62,000 nucleotides of DNA from Symbiodinium natans (lineage: Eukaryota > Sar > Dinophyceae > Suessiales > Symbiodiniaceae). Numbering within the stretch: position 1 is the stretch's first letter; each line of letters begins with the position of its first letter. Position numbers and translations under genes: made by a program. Below are positions 34,081 to 44,745 of this stretch, piece by piece. The stretch is taken from NCBI GenBank assembly GCA_905221605.1, contig CAJNDS010002104.1, positions 185,001 to 247,000 of the forward strand, written 5' to 3'. Below the pieces are notes generated by a model, which searched no databases, was not told where the DNA came from, and saw nothing but the letters and a program-made list of their open reading frames with translations.

Positions 34081-34157
34081 AAACCCTAAACCCTAAACCC
34101 TAAACCCTAAACCCTAAACCCTAAACCCTAAACCCTAAACCCTAAACCCTAAACCCC
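34077..34157 (-). repeat. Telomere-like CCCTAAA tract abutting the viral-like fragment
   Basis: About eleven perfect units. More tracts nearby at 33278-33315, 34308-34347, 34757-34823, 34919-34972 and 35869-35955, in both orientations. Confidence 0.95.
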
Positions 34158-35721
34158 AGTGCGGGTGCAGCGTAAGGGCGCACCTGGAAGTTGACGGAGA
34201 CCAGCTTGACGCTCTGTAGCCCCGCAACCAAGAGGATGCTGTCGACCATTCCTGCAATGCTGTCCTCCTGCTGGCCTCGGACAACGCCCGTTGGTTTAGG
34301 GATACAGGGTTATAGGGTTTAGGGTTTAGGGTTTAGGGTTTAGGGCTTGGGATGACTGTACTATTCTTCAGGTGTGCTGCAGCAAATAGTCTGCCATGTC
34401 TCTGGCAATTTCCAGATGGTCTAAACAGATTCCCACTGCATCGTTGCAACATGGCTCAACACTAATATGTATATACATATATATATATATATGACTAAGG
34501 TCTAAGGTAAAGCTTGAGGGTCAGATGCTACTACAACTGTATGTAACTGTCATCGGAAAAAACCGCCCCCTTTTGAACAGCCAAGTACAAGTAGAACACC
34601 ATTAAGAGCTTACCATGAACTAAGTTACATCGCGTGCGCAATCTGTGGTCGTTGGATTTAGAGTCCAGAAGAACTCTGGGCACATGACCGAAAACGACGA
34701 GGTCTCCGTGCGACTATGATTCCATTGCATCTACCAGAGATAACAGTACCAGCCTGCCTAAACCCTAAACCCTAAACCCTAAACCCTAAACCCTAAACCC
34801 TAAACCCTAAACCCTAAACCCTGAGCATAGACCCACTGAGGGGGCGCCGAGGCACCGAGCTTTCCCAGGTTGAGGGTATAGACCCAAATCTTCATGTTCG
34901 CACCTCGTTACGGGAGAATGAGGGTTTAGGGTTTAGGGTTAAGGGTTAAGGGTTTGGGGTTAAGGGTTTAGGGTACGAGTGCAGAGTTGCACAACGTGTC
35001 ATGATATGTATGTCCTCTGCAAGCAAGATTCCATCTGAGTCGATTTCATCCGAATCCGTCCGAATAGCTGTTGCCGTCCAGCAGAACAGCAGCAGTATTC
35101 CTGCAAAGAATCGACTCATGGGCGGTCCTGCACGACGCTCAGGTTTTCATGAATCCGAGGGGGGGGGGGGGGGGGGGGGTTGTCTGACCAATCGTGACAT
35201 GGAATGATAATTCCAGCTCAGAACCCATCTCCGGTCCGCCAACTCTCTTTTCATGCAGAGACGCAAGAAGAAGGCAACCGATCTACAGCCCCCCTTCTAC
35301 AAGAGGATTTGGCAAACCTGCACGAAGCTTGAGCCCAAGGGCAGCATGCCGGGAAAAGCAATGACGTGAGGGGTGGGGGTTGGCACGTTGGCCTACGTAG
35401 GCCTGTGTCTTTCAGGGAGCGGGGTGAGGGAGCCTTCGGAAACCTGCCTTTGACGCACTTTGCCTCACTTGCCGGAATCGCCCATGCGTTCGCACTTGCC
35501 GTGGGGGCGGGAGAGAATACCGGTGGAAGAGTTGCTTGGGCTGGGGGGGGGTGGCCCAGGCCGCAGAGGCTTTAAAAAAGAGCGGGTCTGTGAACCCCCT
35601 CAGTGGGATGTTGCAGATGTGCTGAAGCCTCGACTCTGCCAAGGAGCCCATGAAGCGGAAGTTTGGGAACCGCTGCTCCTTGAGTGCCAGAGAAGGGAGG
35701 GGCAGGGCCAGTAGGGTGAAT

Positions 35722-35815
35722 ATGGGTGTTTACGAAAATAAGGGACCACAAGTACAGACCCCCAAATAATAGGATCCCATAAATACAGAAACGGCAACTA
35801 CTTAAACGATACACG
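35722..35815. mobile_element. Family C element, partial
   Basis: Reads GGGTGTTTACGAAAATAAGG, then CAGACCCCCAAATAATAGGA. The right end is degraded. Confidence 0.55.
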
Positions 35816-36894
35816 ATGAGCCCACCAGCTTCGAATCTTCATCAGCATGGCGTGCTTACTGAAGCGGTTTAGGGTTTAGGGTTTAATAGGGTTTAGGGTT
35901 TATAGGGTTATAGGGTTATAGGGTTTAGGGTTTAGGGCTTAGGGTTTAGGGCTTGCACCCTGAGATGTTCCATGGGTTTTGCCATGCAGCTAGTCTAGTT
36001 CCCGGTCTGGTACGACTGCTGCTGGCAAGCTCACTTCCGTATTTGCAGGGAGAGCAACCTAGAACTGCCTACGAAACTGCCACCAGAAGTGAGGGTATGG
36101 ATCACAGATCGACCCTCTGAAAATGCGTGGCCATGGTGCAATCTCTTCTGCTGGCGTGCCTGAAGAACAGGCCCTACCAGAAAGCCAGACGGATCCTAAG
36201 CGACTTTACCCAGCGGCCTCAGCCTGCCATGTTCACCTCCCCTGGCAAATCAAAAGGCTGGACAGAAAAGAACTTCGCAACAACCACTATAGGTGCAGTC
36301 GAACGTGCAGTACCTGCAGATGAAATGTCGGGATTGCGAGAAATGAAACTCGGGGCACGAGCGGAATCTGCAGAATGCGCGTGGCGTCTGTCTCTGCGAG
36401 CCCGAGAGGCCCTTGAAGGAGAGTCCCGCGCAGCCATGCTCGTAGCAGGCACCTTACTGCATGCAACGCAGATCTTTTCGTTATCCTTTCTTAGAGAAGG
36501 CATGCAGCGCCTACCGAGCTGCGCGCCCCCTTGCCGAGAACAATCGCTGCATTTCGCCCGATTTCGAGCACCTATAATTGGCCTTCGAAAGCCAAAGCCC
36601 AGGTAGTCATGCCGCCATGCCACCATGGCAGATGCACTTGCTGCGCGTCAGGCCCAAGGCATCCATGGTCTGCAAGGGAGCGGTGTGAGCAAGCAGGGGG
36701 AACAACACATGACACATGTCTCTGGAGTGCCAGCTTCGGATTCTAGGTCCTGTAGCACCCTTCACTCTCCCATGCATGTTCATGCCTGAGGAGAGGCGAA
36801 AAGGCCAAGTGAACTCACAAGCGCAGAGATGGGATTCTATTTGCTCTTGAGTGGGGCATGCATGGCAAAGGCTCACCCTGGCACGGGGAGAGCG

Positions 36895-37170
36895 AGAGAG
36901 CGAGAGAGAGAGAGAGACAGAGATGGAGAGAGAGAGAGAGGGAAAGAGAGCAAGCGCGAGAGAGAGAGAGAGAGCGAGCGAGAGAGAGAGAGAGAGAGAG
37001 AGAGCGACAGAGCGAGAGAGAGAGAGAGAGAGAGCGAGCAAGAGAGCGAGAGAGAGAGAGAGAGAGAGCAAGAGAGAGAGAGCGAGAGAGAGCGAGCAAG
37101 AGAGAGAGAGAGAGAGAGACAGAGAGACAGAGAGCGAGAGCGAGCGAGCGGGAGAGAGAGAGAGAGAGCG
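36895..37170. repeat. Purine-only GA-rich tract
   Basis: About 275 bases of GAGA with interspersed GAGC and AAGA. All the long Arg/Glu- or Leu/Ser-repeat frames here are products of the repeat. Confidence 0.95.
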
Positions 37171-37377
37171 TTGTCACATTACTTGGCCCATGCACGACTA
37201 CAGCATTCGAGCCCGTAACAAAGAAGGCAGGCTGCTGGCTGGATCGTCTCCAAGCACCGCAACATGGGGCTGCACCAGATCTGCACGTTACCGGCGGCCG
37301 CAACCTCTACACAGCTACTGATCCGGTGAGGTCGAGGTGTATACATCGACAAATCAACGCAAGCATGCTTTGGAGGC

Positions 37378-37398
37378 CCATATATATATATATATATG

Positions 37399-37429
<31 letters not shown>

Positions 37430-37448
37430 GTATATATATATATATATG
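37378..37448. repeat. AT and AAAT microsatellite
   Basis: (TA)n, then eight AAAT units, then (TA)n. Other (AT)n tracts are at 21128-21195, 25566-25605, 34473-34492, 51735-51790, 57790-57880 and 60120-60200; a CTAT tract lies at 47368-47390. Confidence 0.9.
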
Positions 37449-37933
37449 CTGAGCACCACAGCATAGCCATCCTGTCCTCGCGCATTTCGCCGGTCAGGCG
37501 GTCGGACAATGCTGCAGCTTGCCGCTGGCCTGATGCTGCAAAGCACAAACAAAACAATGATCGGCCCAAAAATTCTGTATATATCAAAGAAGGTAGAGCA
37601 ACTGCACACGGATTAGCAACCCCGGGCCTTTCGGAGACAGTGCAGGATCCGGGCACTTGCTTGTGCTGCCCCTCACCGGCAAGTTCGTCAAGACTCACTG
37701 ATTCTGCAGACCGCCCGCGTGTCACCGGCTTCATGAAACATGGAGAGGTCAGGCAGCTTGTATTCTAGTGATTTCTGCTGAGCTTCCGATTGGCACTTTC
37801 GCCGTGGCGAACGAGAAGCAGCCTGGCAAAGACACGACTTGGGGTTCTTAGGGTTGGCAACGGGGATTTTGGGATGGCTAGTAGGCAACGAAAAATGCCT
37901 CACCTCAAGACTCTGCCGGGCACCGTTAAAAAG

Positions 37934-37976
37934 GGTTTAGGGTTTAGGGTTTAGGGTTTAGGGTTTAGGGTTTAGG
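37934..37976 (+). repeat. Telomere-like TTTAGGG tract
   Basis: Six perfect units. Further tracts at 38722-38765, 39257-39288, 40099-40125 (CCCTAAA), 44053-44116 (CCCTAAA) and 44228-44310. Confidence 0.95.
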
Positions 37977-38377
37977 CAAAGCATGCCCTGTGAAACCTTT
38001 CAGCCTAGCCCGCAAACCCGGGACGACGCACCCTCCGCATACTGCTCAACTGGCGCCTCAATGGCCTCAATGGGCTTTTGGCCTGGCCGAAGGCGACGTT
38101 TCGCCCAACTGCCTGGTTGGAAGTCGGAAACAGGAGCCACATGCACACACGCACGCACGCACACGCTGGCAAGCGCACGCGCAAGCGCACGCGCAAGCGC
38201 ACACCCCCCCCCCCTCCTCACTCATTCACACACACAGATACAGCCCAGTCTAGAAAGCTTGCCAGAAATCCCCCGAGCCACCCCAAATGCCCCACCCCTC
38301 CCCTCGAAACGCACTGCCCCGGCACTACAAATTATATTACCCCGTGAATGGCTCGTGAATGGGGAATGTATGGGTAT

Positions 38378-38490
38378 CCCTAGAGACTCCAAAACCCCTT
38401 CATGAAGGAATAGACCTTAAATTCGATTAGGAACCCGGATATGATTCAAGGTATATATATCCTTAATTAAGGGAAATTGGAGTCTCTGGG
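38378..38490. mobile_element. Family B TIR element, copy 2
   Basis: Ends CCCTAGAGACTCCAAAACCC and AATTGGAGTCTCTGGG, with CCTTAATTAAGG inside. A half copy with only the right end lies next to it at 38518-38573. Confidence 0.8.
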
Positions 38491-38517
38491 ACTTAAACCC
38501 TAAGCCCTAAACCCCTA

Positions 38518-38573
38518 AAGGTATATTCCTTAGTTATAAGGGACAGTGTATAAGGGAAAGTGGAGTCTCTGGG
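38518..38573. mobile_element. Family B TIR element, right half only
   Basis: Begins AGGTATATTCCTTAG and ends AGTGGAGTCTCTGGG; the left end is missing. Confidence 0.6.
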
Positions 38574-38832
38574 TCCTACAAGTAGGGTCAAAGATTCCAG
38601 ATCCAGCCTTGTCAACCGAAGCCGGACTTCTTGGAGGTCGCAGCTCACCACCGCCCCCGGAACTGCACCAGGAAACAAAGAAGGGGTTTTAGGGATTTTT
38701 TTTGCCACCCGCCAAGCAGTCTTAGGGTTTAGGGTTTAGGGTTTGGGTTGCCTCGGGTTTAGGGCTGAGGCTTTGCTTGCTTGCTGGTTGGCGGAGTTCC
38801 TTTCAAAGCGCACACTTGATTTGCGGCTTAGG

Positions 38833-38947
38833 TTGGGATGTTCCCCCTTATACTAACAATCCTCAGCAGGGATTAGAATAGGGGACACTATAACTTTTCT
38901 ATTAAGGACTGTTAGTTAGTTAGTTAGTATAAGGCGGAACATCCCAA
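38833..38947. mobile_element. Family A TIR element, copy 3
   Basis: Ends TTGGGATGTTCCCCCTTAT and its complement. Flanks GGCTTAGG and GGTTTAGG match at 7 of 8 bases. Contains a small GTTA repeat (GTTAGTTAGTTAGTTAG). Confidence 0.85.
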
Positions 38948-40302
38948 GGTTTAGGGCACTTGGGGTTGCGAGGGTCCGGAATCACAACACTGTGGTTGCA
39001 GAGTCTGGATCATTCTTCGAACCACGCCCAACACCTCACTAACAATAGTGTCACCCCCCCTCCCTCCCAAGCAAACTACGCTAGAGCTCATTCAAAAATA
39101 GGTTTACGGATTTGGGGGGCCTTGGGCCAGTTTGTGATACTCTGTGACCTGGCGTAGGGCAGCTAACTCTTGGCCGGGAAGCTCTCGCCCGTTTAAATTC
39201 GGCAGATTTACGCAGATTTCAGCAGATCTCACCATAAGAGGCCGGCATGTCAGGCTGGGGTTTAGGGTTTAGGGTTTAGGGTTTAGGGCTGTATGCCCAC
39301 GAGGTCTCTAGTCGTGCCTCAATCTCAGTTGGCGGTCGAGCACCTCATCGATTCTGCAAACCACATGAAGAAACGTCAACAATGTACACAGAAGCTGTAG
39401 ACCTTGCGAACGCCGCCACTGGCGACACATTGCAACACGTCTTCTGCTCGATAGAACCTTATTGAGTCCTGTGTCAATGGGTCAGCGCATTCTTCGGACA
39501 TGCCAACCCCCCAACATCCAAGGCCAATCCAGGCACCTTGTCCACCGCTGCTGGAGTCACGGGAGCAGATCTTATCTCGAAGCTGCACCTGCGAATGCCA
39601 TGCATACAGGAAGCGCGATACCCACTCTTCGGCATAGCTTAAGGCAGTAGATCTCTTTCATGGCACCCACACACACACAGCGGACCGAGAGCGTCTAACA
39701 TGCCTCTACGCTTGAGTCAGTTGCTGCTTGAGCCTCTTCTGGTGGCGATCCAATGCCTTGTCGGCACGAGGCTTTAACGCCTTTTTGGCGCGCTAAGTAC
39801 TTAGTATCTTGGCGTTGCTGAACGCCAAAAGGATCTCGTCGTTCACTGTGAAAGGAATGAAGTAGAAAGGCCGCAGTTCGGCGTACGATGATTGACGCTT
39901 CTTGTGTCGAGGAGCGGATGGGGTTCCGCAAGTAAAGCCGCATCCACAGATCAAGGTGGAGTCATCTGTGTCTGCTGACAGTCCTGGTGCCAAGTCTTGC
40001 AGCTAGCCCATGTCCACCACAAGAATTCCAAGAACATCTGTCTTCATACGACAACGCGAGCAATTCCGACATAGAGCAATCTTCATCACTATCTCCCCTA
40101 AACTCTAAACCCTAAACCCTAAATCTCCTCCTGATTGTTTCCGGCTGAGTAACTCCGACTGCGCGTGCTGCAGCTTTGGCCTGCAAGAAGCCCTCATTTT
40201 GCACCCCCCCCCCCCCCTCGTGCAGCATATCCACACGCACATGTGTCTGTCTTGCACATGTTTAGAGATTTCCCGAATTCTATAGCTGTATATAGATATA
40301 TG

Positions 40303-40341
<39 letters not shown>

Positions 40342-40434
40342 CTGTGTGTGTGTGTGTCCAACCCTGTAACCAAGGCTTTCAACCGTCGACCTCATTTCTT
40401 TTGTGCAGGGGGCACAAGCCCAGGATGATGACTT

Positions 40435-40923
40435 GTGCCAACGAAGCTAGTCATCCTGGGGGATACCAGACCTGATCAGTCTGGCGTACCTGCAAATGGC
40501 AGACAGGACCCAATCTGCCGATACAAATTCCTTTTTCATAGTTCTCTTCAATGTCAACACCAGTTTGAAACATCAGAGGTATTCAGGAGCATGATGTACT
40601 TCAGTGACAGCAGGCTTAGCCTGTCTAGGCTGATGTGCCAGTGTTGGCTGTCAGGAAGGTTGCTTGAGTGTGTTCCAGGCAGTGTAGGGCTTGTCCCTAC
40701 GTCTTTCAGAGTGCTGCCTGCGGCGGGGTGGCCCGTGCAGTATCCTGCAGATTTTGTCATGACGAAGCAGGGACCCATCCTGCAGACTTGGATGATGTGC
40801 AGGGCCGTTGATGCTGTTTGCTGTTTGCTGTTGTTGCACGGTGGTAGTCAGGCGCAAATCAGAGGTCTTTATGACTTACCCTCCTGCAGCCATCAGGTGT
40901 TGACGTTTTTTCGAGTAGTTTAG
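40435..40923 (+). CDS. Hypothetical 162-residue frame in tandem unit 1
   Basis: Open frame starting [17 protein letters not shown] and ending FFRVV. It is repeated at 41505-41993 with one substitution (Trp to Leu near its end) and in a truncated form at 42576. No domain recognised. Near-identity between copies says nothing about selection, because the DNA itself is nearly identical, so this may not be coding. Confidence 0.3.
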   Translation: MPTKLVILGDTRPDQSGVPANGRQDPICRYKFLFHSSLQCQHQFETSEVFRSMMYFSDSRLSLSRLMCQCWLSGRLLECVPGSVGLVPTSFRVLPAAGWPVQYPADFVMTKQGPILQTWMMCRAVDAVCCLLLLHGGSQAQIRGLYDLPSCSHQVLTFFRVV

Positions 40924-40946
40924 ATCCCGTCATTTGTTCTCCAAGC

Positions 40947-41126
40947 ATGTCTTGGTCTGGACAAAACTGGAACTCCCAACAGCAGCAGCAGCCGCGTGAG
41001 TGGAAAAAGTTCTTGGTGCGACAGCTGGCAACAGGACGATCAGAACTCAGTGAGCGGGATGCGTTTTTTCCGAAAGGTGCAGACGTCGAGCGTATGCGTT
41101 TAAAACCCCGTCGTCGGAAGCGGTAG
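40947..41126 (+). CDS. Hypothetical 59-residue frame in tandem unit 1
   Basis: ATG to TAG frame reading MSWSGQNWNSQQQQQPREW and ending KPRRRKR: glutamine-rich, then strongly basic. An unchanged copy lies at about 42017-42196. It sits just before the frame with the HGT motif and may be an exon of the same plus-strand gene. Confidence 0.35.
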   Translation: MSWSGQNWNSQQQQQPREWKKFLVRQLATGRSELSERDAFFPKGADVERMRLKPRRRKR

Positions 41127-41142
41127 TTTTGGCTTTCCTGTT

Positions 41143-41358
41143 GTGCATTTCCCGGGTCCGCCTAAGGCGCCGGCAGAGTGGGCCGCATGGGTCCATGGCA
41201 CAGGTGTAAAAGGTGCCCAAGGCATCCTAGCCTCGGGCAGAGTGCTGGCTACGGCCAGGCAAACATTAGGCTTGAAACTCGGCCTGACATCATTTTCGTT
41301 CTTTTGCCTATGCAGTTCCAACCCTGATTTCTGGGCTTATGCACGCGCGGTGCAATAA
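41143..41358 (+). CDS. Frame with HGT...ILASG motif, possibly ADP-ribosyltransferase-like, unit 1
   Basis: Reads HFPGPPKAPAEW, then VHGTGVKGAQGILASGRVL, and ends FWAYARAVQ. A histidine-glycine-threonine followed by a hydrophobic-Leu-x-x-Gly turn resembles the start of the ADP-ribosyltransferase/PARP-like fold. That is inference from a short motif. The stretch between ATARQ and SNPDFW looks like an intron, with CCTATGCAG as a possible acceptor. The second copy is at 42199-42429, with a one-base difference just upstream. Confidence 0.35.
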   Translation: MHFPGPPKAPAEWAAWVHGTGVKGAQGILASGRVLATARQTLGLKLGLTSFSFFCLCSSNPDFWAYARAVQ

Positions 41359-42826
41359 AGCCTTTTCGACAAGTGCACGTGCACGGTCGACGTGCAATCC
41401 TTGGCCTTCTTGGCTTCTTGTGTGTGTCCAACCCTGTAACCAAGGGTTTCAACCGTCGACCTCATTTCTTTTGTGCAGGGGGCACAAGCCCAGGATGATG
41501 ACTTGTGCCAACGAAGCTAGTCATCCTGGGGGATACCAGACCTGATCAGTCTGGCGTACCTGCAAATGGCAGACAGGACCCAATCTGCCGATACAAATTC
41601 CTTTTTCATAGTTCTCTTCAATGTCAACACCAGTTTGAAACATCAGAGGTATTCAGGAGCATGATGTACTTCAGTGACAGCAGGCTTAGCCTGTCTAGGC
41701 TGATGTGCCAGTGTTGGCTGTCAGGAAGGTTGCTTGAGTGTGTTCCAGGCAGTGTAGGGCTTGTCCCTACGTCTTTCAGAGTGCTGCCTGCGGCGGGGTG
41801 GCCCGTGCAGTATCCTGCAGATTTTGTCATGACGAAGCAGGGACCCATCCTGCAGACTCTGATGATGTGCAGGGCCGTTGATGCTGTTTGCTGTTTGCTG
41901 TTGTTGCACGGTGGTAGTCAGGCGCAAATCAGAGGTCTTTATGACTTACCCTCCTGCAGCCATCAGGTGTTGACGTTTTTTCGAGTAGTTTAGATCCCGT
42001 CATTTGTTCTCCAAGCATGTCTTGGTCTGGACAAAACTGGAACTCCCAACAGCAGCAGCAGCCGCGTGAGTGGAAAAAGTTCTTGGTGCGACAGCTGGCA
42101 ACAGGACGATCAGAACTCAGTGAGCGGGATGCGTTTTTTCCGAAAGGTGCAGACGTCGAGCGTATGCGTTTAAAACCCCGTCGTCGGAAGCGGTAGTTTT
42201 GGCTTTTCCTGTTGTGCATTTCCCGGGTCCGCCTAAGGCGCCGGCAGAGTGGCCCGCATGGGTCCATGGCACAGGTGTAAAAGGTGCCCAAGGCATCCTA
42301 GCCTCGGGCAGAGTGCTGGCTACAGCCAGGCAAACATTAGGCTTGAAACTCGGCCTGACATCATTTTCGTTCTTTTGCCTATGCAGTTCCAACCCTGATT
42401 TCTGGGCTTATGCACGCGCGGTGCAATAAAGCCTTTTCGACAAGTGCACGTGCACGGTCGACGTGCAATCCTTGGCCTTCTTGGCTTCTTGTGTGTGTCC
42501 AACCCTGTAACCAAGGGTTTCAACCGTCGACCTCATTTCTTTTGTGCAGGGGGCACAAGCCCAGGATGATGACTTGTGCCAACGAAGCTAGTCATCCTGG
42601 GGGATACCAGACCTGATCAGTCTGGCGTACCTGCAAATGGCAGACAGGACCCAATCTGCCGATACAAATTCCTTTTTCATAGTTCTCTTCAATGTCAACA
42701 CCAGTTTGAAACATCAGAGGTATTCAGGAGCATGATGTACTTCAGTGACAGCAGGCTTAGCCTGTCTAAGCTGATGTGGCTCGCAGATCGGAGGTACCAG
42801 TGTTGGCTGTCAGGAAGGTTGCTTGA

Positions 42827-42848
42827 GTGTGTGTGTGTGTGTGCGCGC

Positions 42849-42934
<86 letters not shown>

Positions 42935-43037
42935 GTGTGTGTGTGTGCGTGTGTGTGTGTGCGTGTGCGTGTGCGTGTGCGTGTGCGTGTGCGTGTGCGT
43001 GGGCGTGCGCGTGCGCGTGTGCGTGCGCGTGCGTGCA
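42827..43037. repeat. GT microsatellite, about 210 bp
   Basis: Mostly GT, turning to GTGTGC near 42960. It replaces the rest of the third 1.07-kb unit. A smaller GT tract lies at 40310-40356, before the first unit. Confidence 0.95.
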
Positions 43038-43404
43038 ACTACCACTAGTGACTGCGGTCCATGTTCTACCTGTTCCAGCAACGGATGCTTTGGATGAGCA
43101 GTATCAACAGGGGAGCATGTCACTGGGACTGTGTTGGACCAGTGACATGGGAAGGGCAGGCTGATCACCTTCCTGTACCTGCAGCAGGATAGTATGTGAA
43201 TCATTATTCGTCATCGCTGTGCATTGTTTCATCTTCGCCGTTGGATTGAAAGTGCCTTGGATTGCCAAGCGCCTTGGGCCATTGGGTTGGAGCGGAAAAC
43301 TGGACTCGCAAGTGTGTGTGTGTATATATGTGAAAGTATGCGGATCATCAACGCGGAACAAACAATTGCACCCCGTCTCTCTCCTCTCCTCTCTCCCACT
43401 CATT

Positions 43405-44035
43405 TCACGGCCTCGCAAACGCAGCCATGTCTTGGCTGAGATCCATGGATTGCAGGTTGAGAGAGTCCATGGGCTCAGGCCGGTTGTGCAGGTTGTCTGA
43501 AAGCTCCTGGAACTCTTTGGCCGCTGCGCATGAAGCACCCCTTGAAACCTTGAACCCTGTGGCCCCATGCTGCACTCGCGATTCAAACTTCTCCGGCCTT
43601 CTGAACTTTGGGCTGCGACCATCGCCGCGCAAATGCGGTGGGTGTAAACGACGTCGTGTGGCCTGCTTCAACCAGGATGGGCTACTCGGCCCTAGAAGCC
43701 CCATATTCAAGCCCACAAAGGGCCTTTATAAGGGGTTATAAGGTATCATAGCCCATGCTTCAAGACAAACTTAGAGAAGCCCTTGAGCGGAGGCAGCTCA
43801 AGCAGAAGCTTCCACAAAGAACATGCTAGCCTACTAATTGCTTAAGAACCCCCCAAAATAAGAAAAAATAAGAATCTTCTCCCTCATAAGGTAATACAGG
43901 GACCATTTTTGTTTATTCTTTTGGGGATCTTAAGCAAATAGTAGTAGCAGCTCCACCTGCAAGACTTTGCAAGACCTGGCTTGGCTCCCTGACACCATCA
44001 GTCCGAAGCTTCGAAAACTCTGTTTCGTGAAGCCT
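43405..44035 (-). CDS. 3' end of an unidentified minus-strand gene, three inferred exons
   Basis: Last exon 43405 to about 43671 reads QATRRRLHPPHLRGDG and ends AAFARP with a TGA. The exon before it (about 43764-43838) reads LWKLLLELPPLKGFSKFV. A further patch at about 43950-44035 reads FRSFGLMVSGSQARSCK. The two gaps are occupied exactly by TIR elements (43672-43755 and 43841-43946). Removing them gives consistent phases, with a GC-AG junction for the larger one. No family recognised. Confidence 0.4.
43672..43755. mobile_element. Family D TIR element, copy 2, with an 8-bp target-site duplication
   Basis: Ends CCAGGATGGGCTACTCGG and ATCATAGCCCA. It is flanked on both sides by TGCTTCAA (43664-43671 and 43756-43763), a perfect 8-bp duplication, and splits the reading frame of a minus-strand exon. 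Confidence 0.85.
43841..43946. mobile_element. TIR element, probable intron of the 43.4-kb gene
   Basis: Left CTACTAATTGCTTAAGAACC, right GATCTTAAGCAAATAGTAG. Read on the minus strand with a GC donor, AG|G acceptor and GCTA at both edges, it lies between two coding patches in phase. Confidence 0.75.
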
Positions 44036-44413
44036 TGATAAGGCTTGTTGAAAACCCTAAACCCTAAACCCCAAACCCCAAACCCCAAACCCTAAACCCT
44101 AAACCCTAAACCCTAAGCCAGGTTAGAAAGGATCATCTTCCGCCGAGGAGCTTCGGCCCAGTTTCACCTCCGAGGAGGGTAAGGACGAGCAGCCACGCAG
44201 CTGGTGTTTCTCCAGCGCCTTCCTTGGTTGGGGTTTAGGGTTTAGGGTTTAAGGTTTTTTTTTTTGCGTTTAGGGTATAGGGTTTAGGGTTTAGGGTTTA
44301 GGGTCTTCTGCTTCCGGTTTAGGGTGCATGTTTGGGTCTTTTGGTGGCTTAAGGCGTCGACTCTCTCACTCGCTCACACAATCGGTCCAATTGTTGGCTT
44401 TGAGGGTTTAAGT

Positions 44414-44540
44414 CCCAGGGACTCCAAAAGCCCTTAATTAAGGAATATACCTTAAATATCCTTAAATCATATTAGGGTTCCTGATATAATTTAAATTTAA
44501 GGTACTATATTCCTTAATTGAGGGGTTTTGGAGTCTCCGA
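44414..44540. mobile_element. Family B TIR element, copy 3
   Basis: Ends CCCAGGGACTCCAAAAGCCC and TTTTGGAGTCTCCG, with CCTTAATTAAGG inside; the middle is A/T-rich. Confidence 0.8.
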
Positions 44541-44635
44541 TTTCAAAGGTCAAGCCTGTCGGGAACGCTGGGACACATCGGGTGCTCTCATGACGAAACC
44601 TCTTGGGCCAGCTTCAGATTCTGATTAGGCAGACA

Positions 44636-44745
44636 CTAAACCCTAAACCCTAAACCCTAAACCCGAAACCCTAAACCCTAAACCCTAGGGTTTAGGGTTT
44701 AGGGTTTAGGGGTTAGGGTTTAGGGTTTAGGGTTTAGGGTTTAGG
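44636..44745. repeat. Inverted pair of telomere-like tracts, CCCTAAA then TTTAGGG
   Basis: About seven CCCTAAA units run directly into about eight TTTAGGG units, turning at CCCTAGGG near 44690. Confidence 0.95.

Larger units (their letters stand above)
34830..40300. other. Repeat-dominated region without a supported gene
   Basis: Contains family A, B and C elements, GA and AT microsatellites and many telomere-like tracts. Overlapping frames at 36127-36626 on both strands are long (159 and 135 codons), but neither has a recognisable domain. Confidence 0.45.
40354..42826 (+). repeat. Tandem array of a 1070-1071-bp unit, two full copies and one partial
   Basis: Copies begin at TCCAACCCTGTAACCAAGG near 40354, 41424 and 42495. 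The first two are nearly identical: a single changed codon in the long frame and a few base differences elsewhere. The third breaks off near 42826 and runs into a GT microsatellite. The first copy is also preceded by a GT microsatellite. Confidence 0.95.

Noticed and set aside
36829-37409. Long Arg/Glu-rich (plus) and Leu/Ser-rich (minus) frames
   Set aside because: They are direct translations of the GA microsatellite in every frame.
42695-43204. Thr/His- and Cys/Val-repeat frames
   Set aside because: They are translations of the GT microsatellite.
44636-44745. Telomere-telomere fusion scar
   Set aside because: A fusion would read TTTAGGG then CCCTAAA; here the order is reversed.
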